Source of the DNA: Bacillota bacterium | Lineage (GTDB): Bacteria > Bacillota > Dethiobacteria > DTU022 | Direction of reading: 5' to 3' | DNA: 7,070 bases | Assembly: GCA_012797095.1 (NCBI GenBank) | Contig: JAAZPS010000284.1 | Coordinates: 1 to 7,070 of the forward strand | Part shown: one piece after another, positions 1 to 6,176 of the stretch | Layout: each line of letters starts with the position of its first letter | Numbering within the stretch: position 1 is the first letter of the stretch | Translations under genes and position numbers: made by a program | The notes under the pieces: model-generated | The model's input: only the letters and a program-made list of their open reading frames with translations | The model's database searches: none | What the model was told of the DNA's origin: nothing

Positions 1-41
1 AGAGGACATGCTGGCCAGTGGACCACAGAAAAGTGGCGTCG

Positions 42-87
42 ATCTTACCCTAGAAAGAGAACCGCTTTTAACTTTCTAGGGTAAGAT
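42..87. repeat. Perfect 16-bp inverted repeat with 14-nt loop
   Basis: ATCTTACCCTAGAAAG at 42-57 is the exact reverse complement of 72-87, with a 14-nt spacer (58-71). The arms are AT-rich and no T tract follows directly, so a transposase binding site or IS-end structure fits better than an intrinsic terminator. The right arm overlaps the first copy of the 21-nt direct repeat. Confidence 0.8.
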
Positions 88-134
88 TCTTATATGAGTG
101 AGCCACTCTCGTTGGGTAAGATTTTTATATGAGT
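79..134. repeat. Two 21-nt direct repeats, 35-bp period
   Basis: Positions 79-99 and 114-134 match at 20 of 21 bases; the only difference is C89 against T124. Both begin GGGTAAGATT and end TTATATGAGT. The 35-bp period puts the copies on nearly the same DNA face, as expected for repeated protein-binding sites at a transposon end. The second copy leads straight into TTGACA. Confidence 0.8.
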
Positions 135-139
135 TGACA
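134..139 (+). promoter_or_regulatory. Outward-facing consensus -35 hexamer at the repeat-region edge
   Basis: TTGACA matches the bacterial -35 consensus exactly and sits at the last bases of the putative IS end, pointing at the downstream gene. No good -10 lies 16-18 bp away (157-162 reads GAACTG), so by itself it probably does not drive the gene. IS21-type ends are known to carry such half-promoters, which become active when joined to a suitable -10. Confidence 0.3.
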
Positions 140-191
140 CGTTGGCCCTGTCTAACGAACTGTTCGCACGCCTCCAGGACATTTTTCCAAA

Positions 192-220
192 TTTACTGTC
201 AAGATGGAATATGCTATCAT
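192..220 (+). promoter_or_regulatory. Extended -10 promoter for the fusion gene
   Basis: TATCAT at 215-220 matches the TATAAT -10 box at 5 of 6 bases and is preceded by TGC (212-214), giving an extended -10. A weak -35, TTTACT at 192-197, lies at an optimal 17-bp spacing. Transcription would start near 227, leaving a leader of about 40 nt that contains the ribosome binding site at 256-260. An ATG at 204 lies inside this promoter, which argues against translation starting there. Confidence 0.5.
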
Positions 221-255
221 AAGGGGAGGGCTTCCATCTCCAAATAAATCTAGAC

Positions 256-260
256 GAGGT
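256..260 (+). promoter_or_regulatory. Ribosome binding site that decides the start of the fusion gene
   Basis: GAGGT lies 6 nt before the ATG at 267. The alternative upstream ATG at 204, which would add 21 residues with no family similarity that I can see, has no comparable site. The residues after 267 lead directly into the activase fold (VFDVQ...HDGPGIRT), as in normal activating enzymes. Confidence 0.7.
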
Positions 261-266
261 AAACAG

Positions 267-3200
267 ATGAAAACAGATCTCGATGTGTTCGATGTTCAGC
301 GCACCTGTGTTCATGATGGCCCTGGAATTCGTACCACTATATTCTTCCAGGGATGCAACTTACGCTGTCTGTGGTGTCAGAATCCCGAGGGTTTGCCCTT
401 CAAGGGTAGATCCGAATATTCCCTGGACGATCTTCTCGATATCGTTTCAAGGGATCGGCAATACTACTTTTCCTCTGACGGCGGTGTTACCCTGAGCGGC
501 GGCGAACCTCTTCTCCAGAACAGCGACAGCCTGGTCAGCTTTCTGAAGCAGTTAAAAGAAAAAGGGATCAGAATAGCTGTCGAGACAACCTTCAATGTTC
601 CCTGGGACAATATCAGCAAAGTAGCCCCCTACATAGATCTTTTTCTCATCGATTTTAAAATTGTCGGCAATGACGAGCTTCACAAGAAGTACACCGGGCG
701 CGGCAGCAAGTTGATCCACGAAAATATAAAGCGCTTGCCCGAGCTGAACGCCAGGGTCAGGTTCCGCATGGTCATGATCCCGGGTTACACTGACGGTGAA
801 GAGAACATTGAAAATACGGCAGCTTTGCTGAAATCCCTCGGGTACAACTCCATAGAGCTGCTGAAATACCATAACCTGTACGAGGATAAGGCGGAGCGGC
901 TCGGCCTTGCTTACGAGAAGCTGAATATTACCCCCGAGCAAAGCCAGGCCTCCCTGGATAAAGGGGTGGAGCTGTTCACGAAATGCGGCCTCGCGGTTGA
1001 AACCACCGCCGGGGATCAGCCCGGATCCAAGACCGAATTCACCGATCGGGTCAAAAGGATACAGCGGACCATCAGGGCAACCAAACAGGCTGTCTGCATC
1101 GAGGATTCCCTGCTGAAAACGGCGTATTACCGGAAGCATGCTTTTAAAAAACCGTACCGGAAACGCGCCTACAAGAAGCCAACCGCCGTTCACCGGGCTG
1201 AATGTCTGGCCCATGTCTTGCGGAACAAGACCATCAAGGTCTATCCCGAAGAGCTTCTCGTCGGCAACTTCACCTCCAAAAGGGTTGGCGGGAGGGTCTG
1301 GACGGAGTACCTCGGCTTCCTCGGCGTGGCCCAGGTTTTTGGGGCCAACCGCCGGACCCCCGTTCCCTTCCAGTGTTCTTCCCGGGATGCGCTGAAATAC
1401 CTGACCCGGGTGACCCCTTACTGGCTCCATCACAGCCATCTGCAGGGGGTCGTGCCGAAGCTGGCGGATAAGATTGCCATAACCGCCCGGATAACGGACT
1501 TCCAACTGGGTATGAACTTCAACAATATCGGCATCGGCCACTATATTGCCAACTACGAAGTGATGATCAAATTGGGAACATCGGGTCTGATGGCAAAGAT
1601 CAAAGAGATCCAGAAGGAAAAACCCGAAAACAATCAGGATTTCTACAAAGGAGCCCTGATCGCCCTGCAGGGTCTGGAGGATCTTGGTCAGAGATATGCC
1701 GTCCTTCTTTCGAGAATGAGCGAAGAGGAAAAGGACCCGGAGCGCCGTGCAGAACTGGAGGAGATGACTGCCATCGCCAGGCACGTGCCCAGATATCCCG
1801 CCCGCACTTTTCACGAAGCCGTTCAGAGCATGCTGTTCTTGCATGTGGCTCTCTGCATGGAGGCCAATGAGAATGCGATCTCCTTTGGCCGCATCGATCA
1901 GTACCTCTATCCCTATTACAAAAAAGATCTGGCAGAGGGCAGGATAACCTACGAAAAGGCCAAAGAGCTTCTTTGCCTTTTCATCCTCAAGATGGAAGAG
2001 CTGGTGCTGGTCAACAATGGAGAGAGCTTTCCCGAACTGTTCAAGCTTTTTGAAACCGTCTCCACGGACCAGGCCTACACCTTTGGCGGGGTCGATCGGG
2101 AGGGCCGGGATGCGACCAACGACCTGACCTATATGCTGGTGGATACCTGTGAACTGCACCCGCGCTCCGCTGATCCGGCGGCCCGGATTCATGAAGGCAG
2201 CCCCGATAGATATATGCAGAGGATCGCCGAGGTTTTCCTCAAGGGTATCCCCTTGCCCCAGCTGTTCAATGATAAGATCTATATCGAATCGCTGATGAAT
2301 CATTATCCCACCACCCTGGAGGATGCGAGAGACTATTCCATCGTGGGCTGTGTTGAGCCGGTCGCTTCCAACGATCATTTCGGCAACACCGACTGCGCCA
2401 ATATGAACCTGGCGCTGCCGTTTTTACAGGCGCTCAAAGGGCAGGAGCACGATCTGTGGAACTACGGTCCCGGTGACCGGACAGCCTATCTCTTAACCAA
2501 CTTCTTCACCCATATCTTCAAGGATAAAGGGAAGATAACGGATATCGTGGAGGCCCGCTGCGAGAGGGTGCGGCAGAAGCGTGAACTTAAAAAGGGGCTG
2601 CATCGTTACAGCCCTCCTGCCGGCATGGAGGAACTCCTTGAACGCTTCCAGGCGCGGCTCGATCAACTGGCCCGGTCAGAATTCGCGGAGCAGCAGCGGA
2701 TGGAAAAGGAACACCGCACCAATTTCCAGACGCCGCTGGCCTCCTCCCTCTACCCGGGCTGTCTGGAAAGCGGGAAAGATGCCACCGAAGGCGGGACCAC
2801 CTTCAACAGCTGCGGCGTTCAGGCTGTCGGGGTTACCGATGTGGCCGATTCGCTGCATGCTATCGATGAAGTGGTCTTCAGGAAGGGGCAATTTACAATC
2901 GAGCAGGTCATCGAGGCCATCGACAGCAATTTCGAGGGAGAGAGCAACCAAAGAGTGAGGGCTGCCCTGCTGGCCGTGCCGAAATTCGGTGATGACTCCT
3001 CTCCCGAGGCGACCGCCTGGGTGAACCGGGTTATGGCGATGTTCAACGAGGCTCTCGACTCCGTGGAGAGCTGCCCCCGTAACGGCAGGTACTCCGCCGG
3101 CTATTATGCCCTGAATGTGGCCAATATCTACGGGAAAAGCACGCCGGCCCTTCCGTCGGGCAGGCTGGAAGGGATTCAGCTGGCCAACAGTATTCTGCCG

Positions 3201-3560
3201 CACTATGGAATGCAGCAAAACGATCTGTTTTCCGCCCTTAATTCCATCTCCGGGGTCAAATTTGCCGAACATGCCGAAAATGGGGTCACGGCCACGCTGA
3301 GCATAGATGCCGGGCTATTTCCCGGCGAGGAGGGGGTCAATAATCTGGCCAGCCTCTTCAAGACATTCCTGACCAACGGGGGGATGCAGCTTCAGCCCAA
3401 TATTCTCGACCGCAGAGTCTTGCTTGATGCCTACAAGAACCCGGAGAAGTATCCCGACCTTCTGGTACGCATTGCCGGCTACTGCGAGTACTTTGTCAAT
3501 CTTTCCGATGAGATGAAGCTGGATCTGCTGAACAGGTCTTACTACAGCAGCGGTGCCTGA
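267..3560 (+). CDS. Fusion of radical SAM activating enzyme and glycyl radical enzyme (eliminase/decarboxylase type, substrate unknown)
   Basis: The protein has 1097 residues counted from the ATG at 267. Residues 1-246 form a radical SAM activase: the HDGPGIRT motif, a CxxxCxxC cluster (Cys30, Cys34, Cys37) within GCNLRCLWCQNPEG, SAM-binding GGEP (78-81), and the IPGYTD segment. There are only 41 residues between the cluster and GGEP, so the ferredoxin-like insert of most non-PFL activases is absent. A short linker (about 247-257) leads into a full-length glycyl radical enzyme of about 840 residues. Its landmarks are ELLVGN, SFGRIDQY, LFND, the active-site loop GCVEP (Cys695, Glu697), ATEGGTTFNSCG, and the C-terminal radical loop RIAGY (Gly1071). 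The Gly-Cys-Val-Glu loop is that of diol and glycerol dehydratases, choline lyase and related enzymes; pyruvate formate-lyase has Cys-Cys. A formate acetyltransferase name would therefore mislead. The expected role is cytosolic, anaerobic and autonomously activated. The frame is open throughout and no in-frame ATG occurs between 774 and 1512. The substrate cannot be assigned, and no pathway partners are adjacent. Confidence 0.9.
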   Translation: MKTDLDVFDVQRTCVHDGPGIRTTIFFQGCNLRCLWCQNPEGLPFKGRSEYSLDDLLDIVSRDRQYYFSSDGGVTLSGGEPLLQNSDSLVSFLKQLKEKGIRIAVETTFNVPWDNISKVAPYIDLFLIDFKIVGNDELHKKYTGRGSKLIHENIKRLPELNARVRFRMVMIPGYTDGEENIENTAALLKSLGYNSIELLKYHNLYEDKAERLGLAYEKLNITPEQSQASLDKGVELFTKCGLAVETTAGDQPGSKTEFTDRVKRIQRTIRATKQAVCIEDSLLKTAYYRKHAFKKPYRKRAYKKPTAVHRAECLAHVLRNKTIKVYPEELLVGNFTSKRVGGRVWTEYLGFLGVAQVFGANRRTPVPFQCSSRDALKYLTRVTPYWLHHSHLQGVVPKLADKIAITARITDFQLGMNFNNIGIGHYIANYEVMIKLGTSGLMAKIKEIQKEKPENNQDFYKGALIALQGLEDLGQRYAVLLSRMSEEEKDPERRAELEEMTAIARHVPRYPARTFHEAVQSMLFLHVALCMEANENAISFGRIDQYLYPYYKKDLAEGRITYEKAKELLCLFILKMEELVLVNNGESFPELFKLFETVSTDQAYTFGGVDREGRDATNDLTYMLVDTCELHPRSADPAARIHEGSPDRYMQRIAEVFLKGIPLPQLFNDKIYIESLMNHYPTTLEDARDYSIVGCVEPVASNDHFGNTDCANMNLALPFLQALKGQEHDLWNYGPGDRTAYLLTNFFTHIFKDKGKITDIVEARCERVRQKRELKKGLHRYSPPAGMEELLERFQARLDQLARSEFAEQQRMEKEHRTNFQTPLASSLYPGCLESGKDATEGGTTFNSCGVQAVGVTDVADSLHAIDEVVFRKGQFTIEQVIEAIDSNFEGESNQRVRAALLAVPKFGDDSSPEATAWVNRVMAMFNEALDSVESCPRNGRYSAGYYALNVANIYGKSTPALPSGRLEGIQLANSILPHYGMQQNDLFSALNSISGVKFAEHAENGVTATLSIDAGLFPGEEGVNNLASLFKTFLTNGGMQLQPNILDRRVLLDAYKNPEKYPDLLVRIAGYCEYFVNLSDEMKLDLLNRSYYSSGA

Positions 3561-3565
3561 AGTGA

Positions 3566-3604
3566 GCACGGACTCCCGGGTGCAGCATCGTTTTTCTCTT
3601 TTTT
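3566..3604 (+). terminator. Weak intrinsic terminator candidate after the fusion gene
   Basis: Just after the TGA stop (3558-3560), GCACGG (3566-3571) can pair with CCG and TGC (3576-3578, 3581-3583) around an ACTC loop with a two-base GG bulge. A run with 12 T in 14 bases follows at 3591-3604. The stem is short and the T tract starts 7 nt after it, so this is only a candidate. No matching terminator is visible for the convergent minus-strand operon in the 3561-3648 gap. Confidence 0.3.
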
Positions 3605-3648
3605 CCGCTTCTGTTTCCGGGGGAGATTTAAATTGTGCTGTCTGCCTG

Positions 3649-5247
3649 CTATCTCAACTTGAAGGTCCTGGGGGCCAGGTGGTAGGTCAACAGTATGGCT
3701 GCCCCCGTATAGGCCAGGGTGAAAAAGATAACGGCCAGGGTAAAGATAACCGAGGATGTCTTGAGATGGATCGAGCCGAAACTGATCACATAGATCAAGG
3801 CGTTGATCACTCCGTAGAGCGGGCTTTTTCGGGTCAGATCTGCGGTGTAGGGCTGCAGCAGATAGTAGATAAAAAGATAATGCGTGGAGAAGAACAGCGC
3901 CAAGGAGAAGATGGTCACCACCATGGGCAGCAGCTGAACGATGGCGCTGCCCATGCCGATGATTATTCCGGTCCCTGAAAGTAGAACCGCCACTGCTGCC
4001 GCCGGCAGCAGGTTCAGGCGGATCGAGAACTTCAACCGCAGCGTGAAATTTTTAAGGATCGCTTCTTTGTCTTTGTAATAGTGTTCTTTGAGCATGTAGC
4101 GATCGCAGTTGAAAAAAAGCATCCGGGAGAACTTATCTCCCGAAGAGAGCAGGTACATGAAGAAAACAAAGTAGGGGGAAAGTGATAATATATTCTCCCG
4201 GACCGGATCCTGGAATTCAGGTTTCAACAGCAACAGCGTCCAGAGCAGAAGGGCGCCAGCAGCTACGATCGCGGTCTTGATCTGCACCGGCCTGGTGATG
4301 ATCCGCCTGTGTCTGGTAAAAAACAGGTGATTGAAGAGGTCGTACCCTTCCAGGTGCCCGGTGCTGCTTACCTTTTCCCGGCCCAGCTTCTCCTCGGCCA
4401 GATCCACATCGATGAAGGCCTTTTTTTTCAACAGATCCTCCATCAGCAGCAGTTTTTCGCGGTCAATCGTCTGTTGGGTGAGAGCGTGGTAGCGGTCATA
4501 ACTGAAGAGCTGCCAGAGGGAAAACCCCGCTGCCATAGCGAACAGGGCAAAGGGAAGGCCGCCGCTCAGGAAGCGGCGCAGGCTCAAAATTACCCCCAGG
4601 TACGGCAAGGCATAGCAGGTGCCCAGCAGCAAGGCCAGCAAGCCCAGAAGATACCCCGTTTTTTCGTAAATATTGATCTTGATTCGATCGAATAATTTCA
4701 AGATGAGCGCCTCCCAGATCAGCGCGGCGAAAAGGATATAGCCCGAGAGCATCAGGCTCTCCCGCGGGGACAGATCGATCAGCAGACCGATCACCAGCAA
4801 GAGCAGGGCGTAGCGGATACTTTTGAGCAGCAGGGTGTAGAGCATCCGGGAAAGAAGAAAGTTTCGCCCGTCAAGTTTGAGCAGATGAACCATGGTGTAG
4901 GCGTTGCTATCCCGGGTCTGAAAGATGACATTGCTGCCCAGGGGTACCACCAGGAAGAAGATGAAAAAGAAATAGTGGTAAAACAGATCCAGATTGGTGA
5001 AACCTCGTTCGATCAAAAAAAGGGGGCCGAAGATAAGGGCCGCCAGGGTCAGCAGGGCCCCGATAAACCCGAAGAGTATCTTTCCCAGCTCCACCACCAG
5101 CGACAGGATCATTTTTGTAGTCGGGATGCGGTAAACAGTGTCGGGGATCTTTTTTCCGACCCAGGGCAACCTTTTCAGGGAGTGAAGAAAATAGTTGCAG
5201 GATATGGCCATGGATACCCGGATTGAGAGTGCCAGGGCCCTAAGCAT
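3649..5247 (-). CDS. ABC-2-like transporter permease, about 12 transmembrane segments
   Basis: This 532-residue integral membrane protein is the channel subunit for the ATPase encoded just upstream. Hydrophobic segments lie at about residues 55-79, 87-110, 141-160, 165-185, 198-222, 228-248, 322-342, 353-370, 409-431, 435-466 (perhaps two), 478-492 and 498-523. A polar, charged stretch (about 249-320) that should be cytoplasmic separates two six-segment halves, so the protein may be a duplicated ABC-2 half. A conserved-looking polar patch, FFNCDRYMLKEHYYKD (378-393), sits in the second half. The gene starts 8 nt inside the end of the ATPase gene, behind GGAGG at 5254-5258 with a 6-nt spacer, so the two are probably translationally coupled. 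The first 45 residues are basic and amphipathic, with no cleavable signal. Cargo is unknown; export of a peptide, lipid or drug is typical of such pairs but is not shown here. Confidence 0.85.
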   Translation of the reverse strand: MLRALALSIRVSMAISCNYFLHSLKRLPWVGKKIPDTVYRIPTTKMILSLVVELGKILFGFIGALLTLAALIFGPLFLIERGFTNLDLFYHYFFFIFFLVVPLGSNVIFQTRDSNAYTMVHLLKLDGRNFLLSRMLYTLLLKSIRYALLLLVIGLLIDLSPRESLMLSGYILFAALIWEALILKLFDRIKINIYEKTGYLLGLLALLLGTCYALPYLGVILSLRRFLSGGLPFALFAMAAGFSLWQLFSYDRYHALTQQTIDREKLLLMEDLLKKKAFIDVDLAEEKLGREKVSSTGHLEGYDLFNHLFFTRHRRIITRPVQIKTAIVAAGALLLWTLLLLKPEFQDPVRENILSLSPYFVFFMYLLSSGDKFSRMLFFNCDRYMLKEHYYKDKEAILKNFTLRLKFSIRLNLLPAAAVAVLLSGTGIIIGMGSAIVQLLPMVVTIFSLALFFSTHYLFIYYLLQPYTADLTRKSPLYGVINALIYVISFGSIHLKTSSVIFTLAVIFFTLAYTGAAILLTYHLAPRTFKLR

Positions 5248-5944
5248 CCTCTTCCTCCGTGAGCATCCCGGTTATACTTTCCTCGAATTCGGGCTTGCCC
5301 AGAAGGCCGGAGTCGATTCCCTTCAACTTGCCGCCGTGCAGCATCACGATTTCGTCACAGAGGTCTACCGCCAGCTGCAGGACATGGGTGGAGAAAATAA
5401 TGATATGCTCTGCCTTGATCGCTTTCAGCAGCTGCTTGATCTCCAGGGCCACCACAACATCAAAAGAAGTGAGCGGTTCATCCAGAAGGATGATCGGCGG
5501 CCTGGTGATCAGCACGGTGAGCAGCTGGATCTTGTTTTTCATGCCGTGGGAATAGCCCTTGATCAACCTGTGCCGATCGTCATCTTCAAACTTGATCAGT
5601 TCAAAATACTCGTTGAGCGAAAGAGGTTCCCCGATCCGGTTGCGGTTTGCGGTGATGAAGAATCTTAAAAATTCTTCTCCCGTCAGAAATTCTGGGAGCA
5701 GCGGTTCAGTATAGACCAGGCCGACCTGCTCTTCGATCTTTTTTTCGTTCTCCTGGCCGCGCAGATCGATCGAACCGGCTTCGTAATCCAGATCGCCGCG
5801 GATACAGTTGAACAGTGTTGTTTTTCCAGCGCCGTTCCGGCCCAAAAGGCCGTAGATCTTGCCCTTCTCGAATGTAAAACTGGCCCCCTTAAGCACCTTC
5901 TTGTCACCGAAATTCTTGACCAAACCATCCACTACCAGACGCAT
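5240..5944 (-). CDS. ABC transporter ATP-binding protein
   Basis: This cytosolic ATPase has 234 residues and is complete for a single nucleotide-binding domain. From the ATG at 5944-5942 the motifs appear in order: Walker A GRNGAGKTT (35-43), signature YSHGMKNKIQ (131-140) in place of LSGGQ, Walker B IILLDEP (151-157), D-loop SFD (160-162), and switch histidine in STH (His187). The SHGMK-type signature is common in ABC-2 exporter ATPases. A GTG 17 codons upstream (5995) is in frame, but it lacks a ribosome binding site and its extra residues do not look like an ABC domain. The chosen ATG has AGGGG (5951-5955) at a 6-nt spacing. The gene's end overlaps the permease start by 8 nt, so the two form one operon and one transporter. 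The acidic C-terminus (LTEEEDA) is encoded by the purine-rich stretch that doubles as the permease ribosome binding site. Confidence 0.92.
   Translation of the reverse strand: MRLVVDGLVKNFGDKKVLKGASFTFEKGKIYGLLGRNGAGKTTLFNCIRGDLDYEAGSIDLRGQENEKKIEEQVGLVYTEPLLPEFLTGEEFLRFFITANRNRIGEPLSLNEYFELIKFEDDDRHRLIKGYSHGMKNKIQLLTVLITRPPIILLDEPLTSFDVVVALEIKQLLKAIKAEHIIIFSTHVLQLAVDLCDEIVMLHGGKLKGIDSGLLGKPEFEESITGMLTEEEDA
5254..5258 (-). promoter_or_regulatory. Permease ribosome binding site inside the ATPase gene
   Basis: On the minus strand GGAGG ends 6 nt before the permease ATG (5247-5245), within the last codons of the ATPase gene. Its placement supports coupled translation and fixes the permease start. 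Confidence 0.65.
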
Positions 5945-5982
5945 TTCCCACCCCTGAGATGAATATTTTCCATACTTTCCGG

Positions 5983-6001
5983 ACCGCCGTGGCACAGCGG
6001 T
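5983..6001 (-). promoter_or_regulatory. Strong hairpin in the leader of the ABC operon
   Basis: On the minus strand ACCGCTGT, loop GCC, ACGGCGGT forms an 8-bp stem (one G:U pair in RNA) closed by a triloop, 38 nt before the ATPase ATG. The sequence after it is not T-rich, so it is not a normal intrinsic terminator. It may be an RNA regulatory structure or a protein-binding site. I recognise no riboswitch class. Confidence 0.45.
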
Positions 6002-6036
6002 TAAAGGGGATCCTTGCCATCGTTACTTCTTTTCCT

Positions 6037-6047
6037 ACCACGGTGGT
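6037..6047. repeat. Small palindrome ACCAC-G-GTGGT
   Basis: A perfect 5-bp inverted repeat flanks one central base in the divergent intergenic region. CCACGGTGGT (6038-6047) matches CCACGGCGGT on the minus strand at 5992-5983 at 9 of 10 bases, so a shared operator half is possible. The biological role is inferred only. Confidence 0.3.
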
Positions 6048-6095
6048 TAATTTTACCTGATTGACCAAGCTTTGATGCATAAATTCACTGCTGCC

Positions 6096-6104
6096 AGTAT
6101 ACCA
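6096..6104 (-). promoter_or_regulatory. Extended -10 element, candidate promoter of the ABC operon
   Basis: On the minus strand TGGTATACT contains TATACT (5 of 6 to TATAAT) with an upstream TGG, an extended -10. The sequence at the -35 position (TCACAG, about 6124-6119) is poor. If used, transcription starts near 6089 and gives a leader of about 145 nt that includes the palindrome at 6037-6047 and the hairpin at 5983-6001. Confidence 0.35.
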
Positions 6105-6176
6105 TAGTGTATCCGAGTCTGTGAGCGCCGGATAACCGGGGACCGGTCAAGCAGAAAGGGGCTGGTAGATATATCG

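Larger units (their letters stand above)
1..139. mobile_element. Probable terminal region of an IS21-type insertion sequence (noncoding end or remnant)
   Basis: This stretch has no convincing gene but is dense in repeats. The core GGGTAAGAT occurs three times: inverted at 42-50 and direct at 79-87 and 114-122. The last repeat runs into GAGTTGACA, ending in CA at 138-139. Read on the minus strand, the element would begin TGTCAACTC, followed by two spaced copies of the repeat. IS21-family elements are known to begin with TG, end with CA, carry several internal terminal repeats, and have an outward TTGACA-like -35 box in one end. All of that fits here. No transposase coding is visible in the 139 bases, so the family call is inference. 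It could be a solo end, a decayed remnant, or the edge of an intact element lying to the left. A 27-codon open frame from base 1 to a TAA at 82-84 is not recognisable. Confidence 0.42.

Noticed and set aside
42..87. An intrinsic terminator formed by the 16-bp inverted repeat.
   Set aside because: The stem is AT-rich with a 14-nt loop and no adjacent T tract; overlap with the direct repeats points to a transposon end.
204..266. A 21-residue N-terminal extension from an ATG at 204.
   Set aside because: The ATG lies between the -35 and -10 elements of the likely promoter, has no ribosome binding site and adds no family-like residues; the ATG at 267 has GAGGT at 6-nt spacing.
1023..1040. BamHI (GGATCC) and EcoRI (GAATTC) sites exactly in the linker between the two fused domains, suggesting an engineered construct.
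   Set aside because: Both hexamers occur several more times in the window (for example GGATCC near 4204 and 6605, GAATTC near 326, 2680 and 5285), and there is no vector or tag sequence. Chance is the better explanation, though it is a reason to confirm the junction.
552..2378. A 608-codon open frame on the minus strand opposite the fusion gene.
   Set aside because: It is antisense to a strongly conserved protein, lacks recognisable domains or a good ribosome binding site, and is a usual by-product of codon use in GC-moderate genes.
267..3560. Annotation of the enzyme half as pyruvate formate-lyase (formate C-acetyltransferase).
   Set aside because: That enzyme has two adjacent catalytic cysteines; here the loop is Gly-Cys-Val-Glu-Pro, typical of eliminases and decarboxylases.
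5945..5995. A 17-codon extension of the ATPase from a GTG at 5995.
   Set aside because: No ribosome binding site precedes it, it overlaps the leader hairpin, and the ATG at 5944 fits both the ABC domain start and a good AGGGG site.
5990..6005. A sigma-54-like site (TGGCAC, 5 bases, TTAA).
   Set aside because: The invariant GC of the -12 element is missing, so it is a chance match to the -24 half only.
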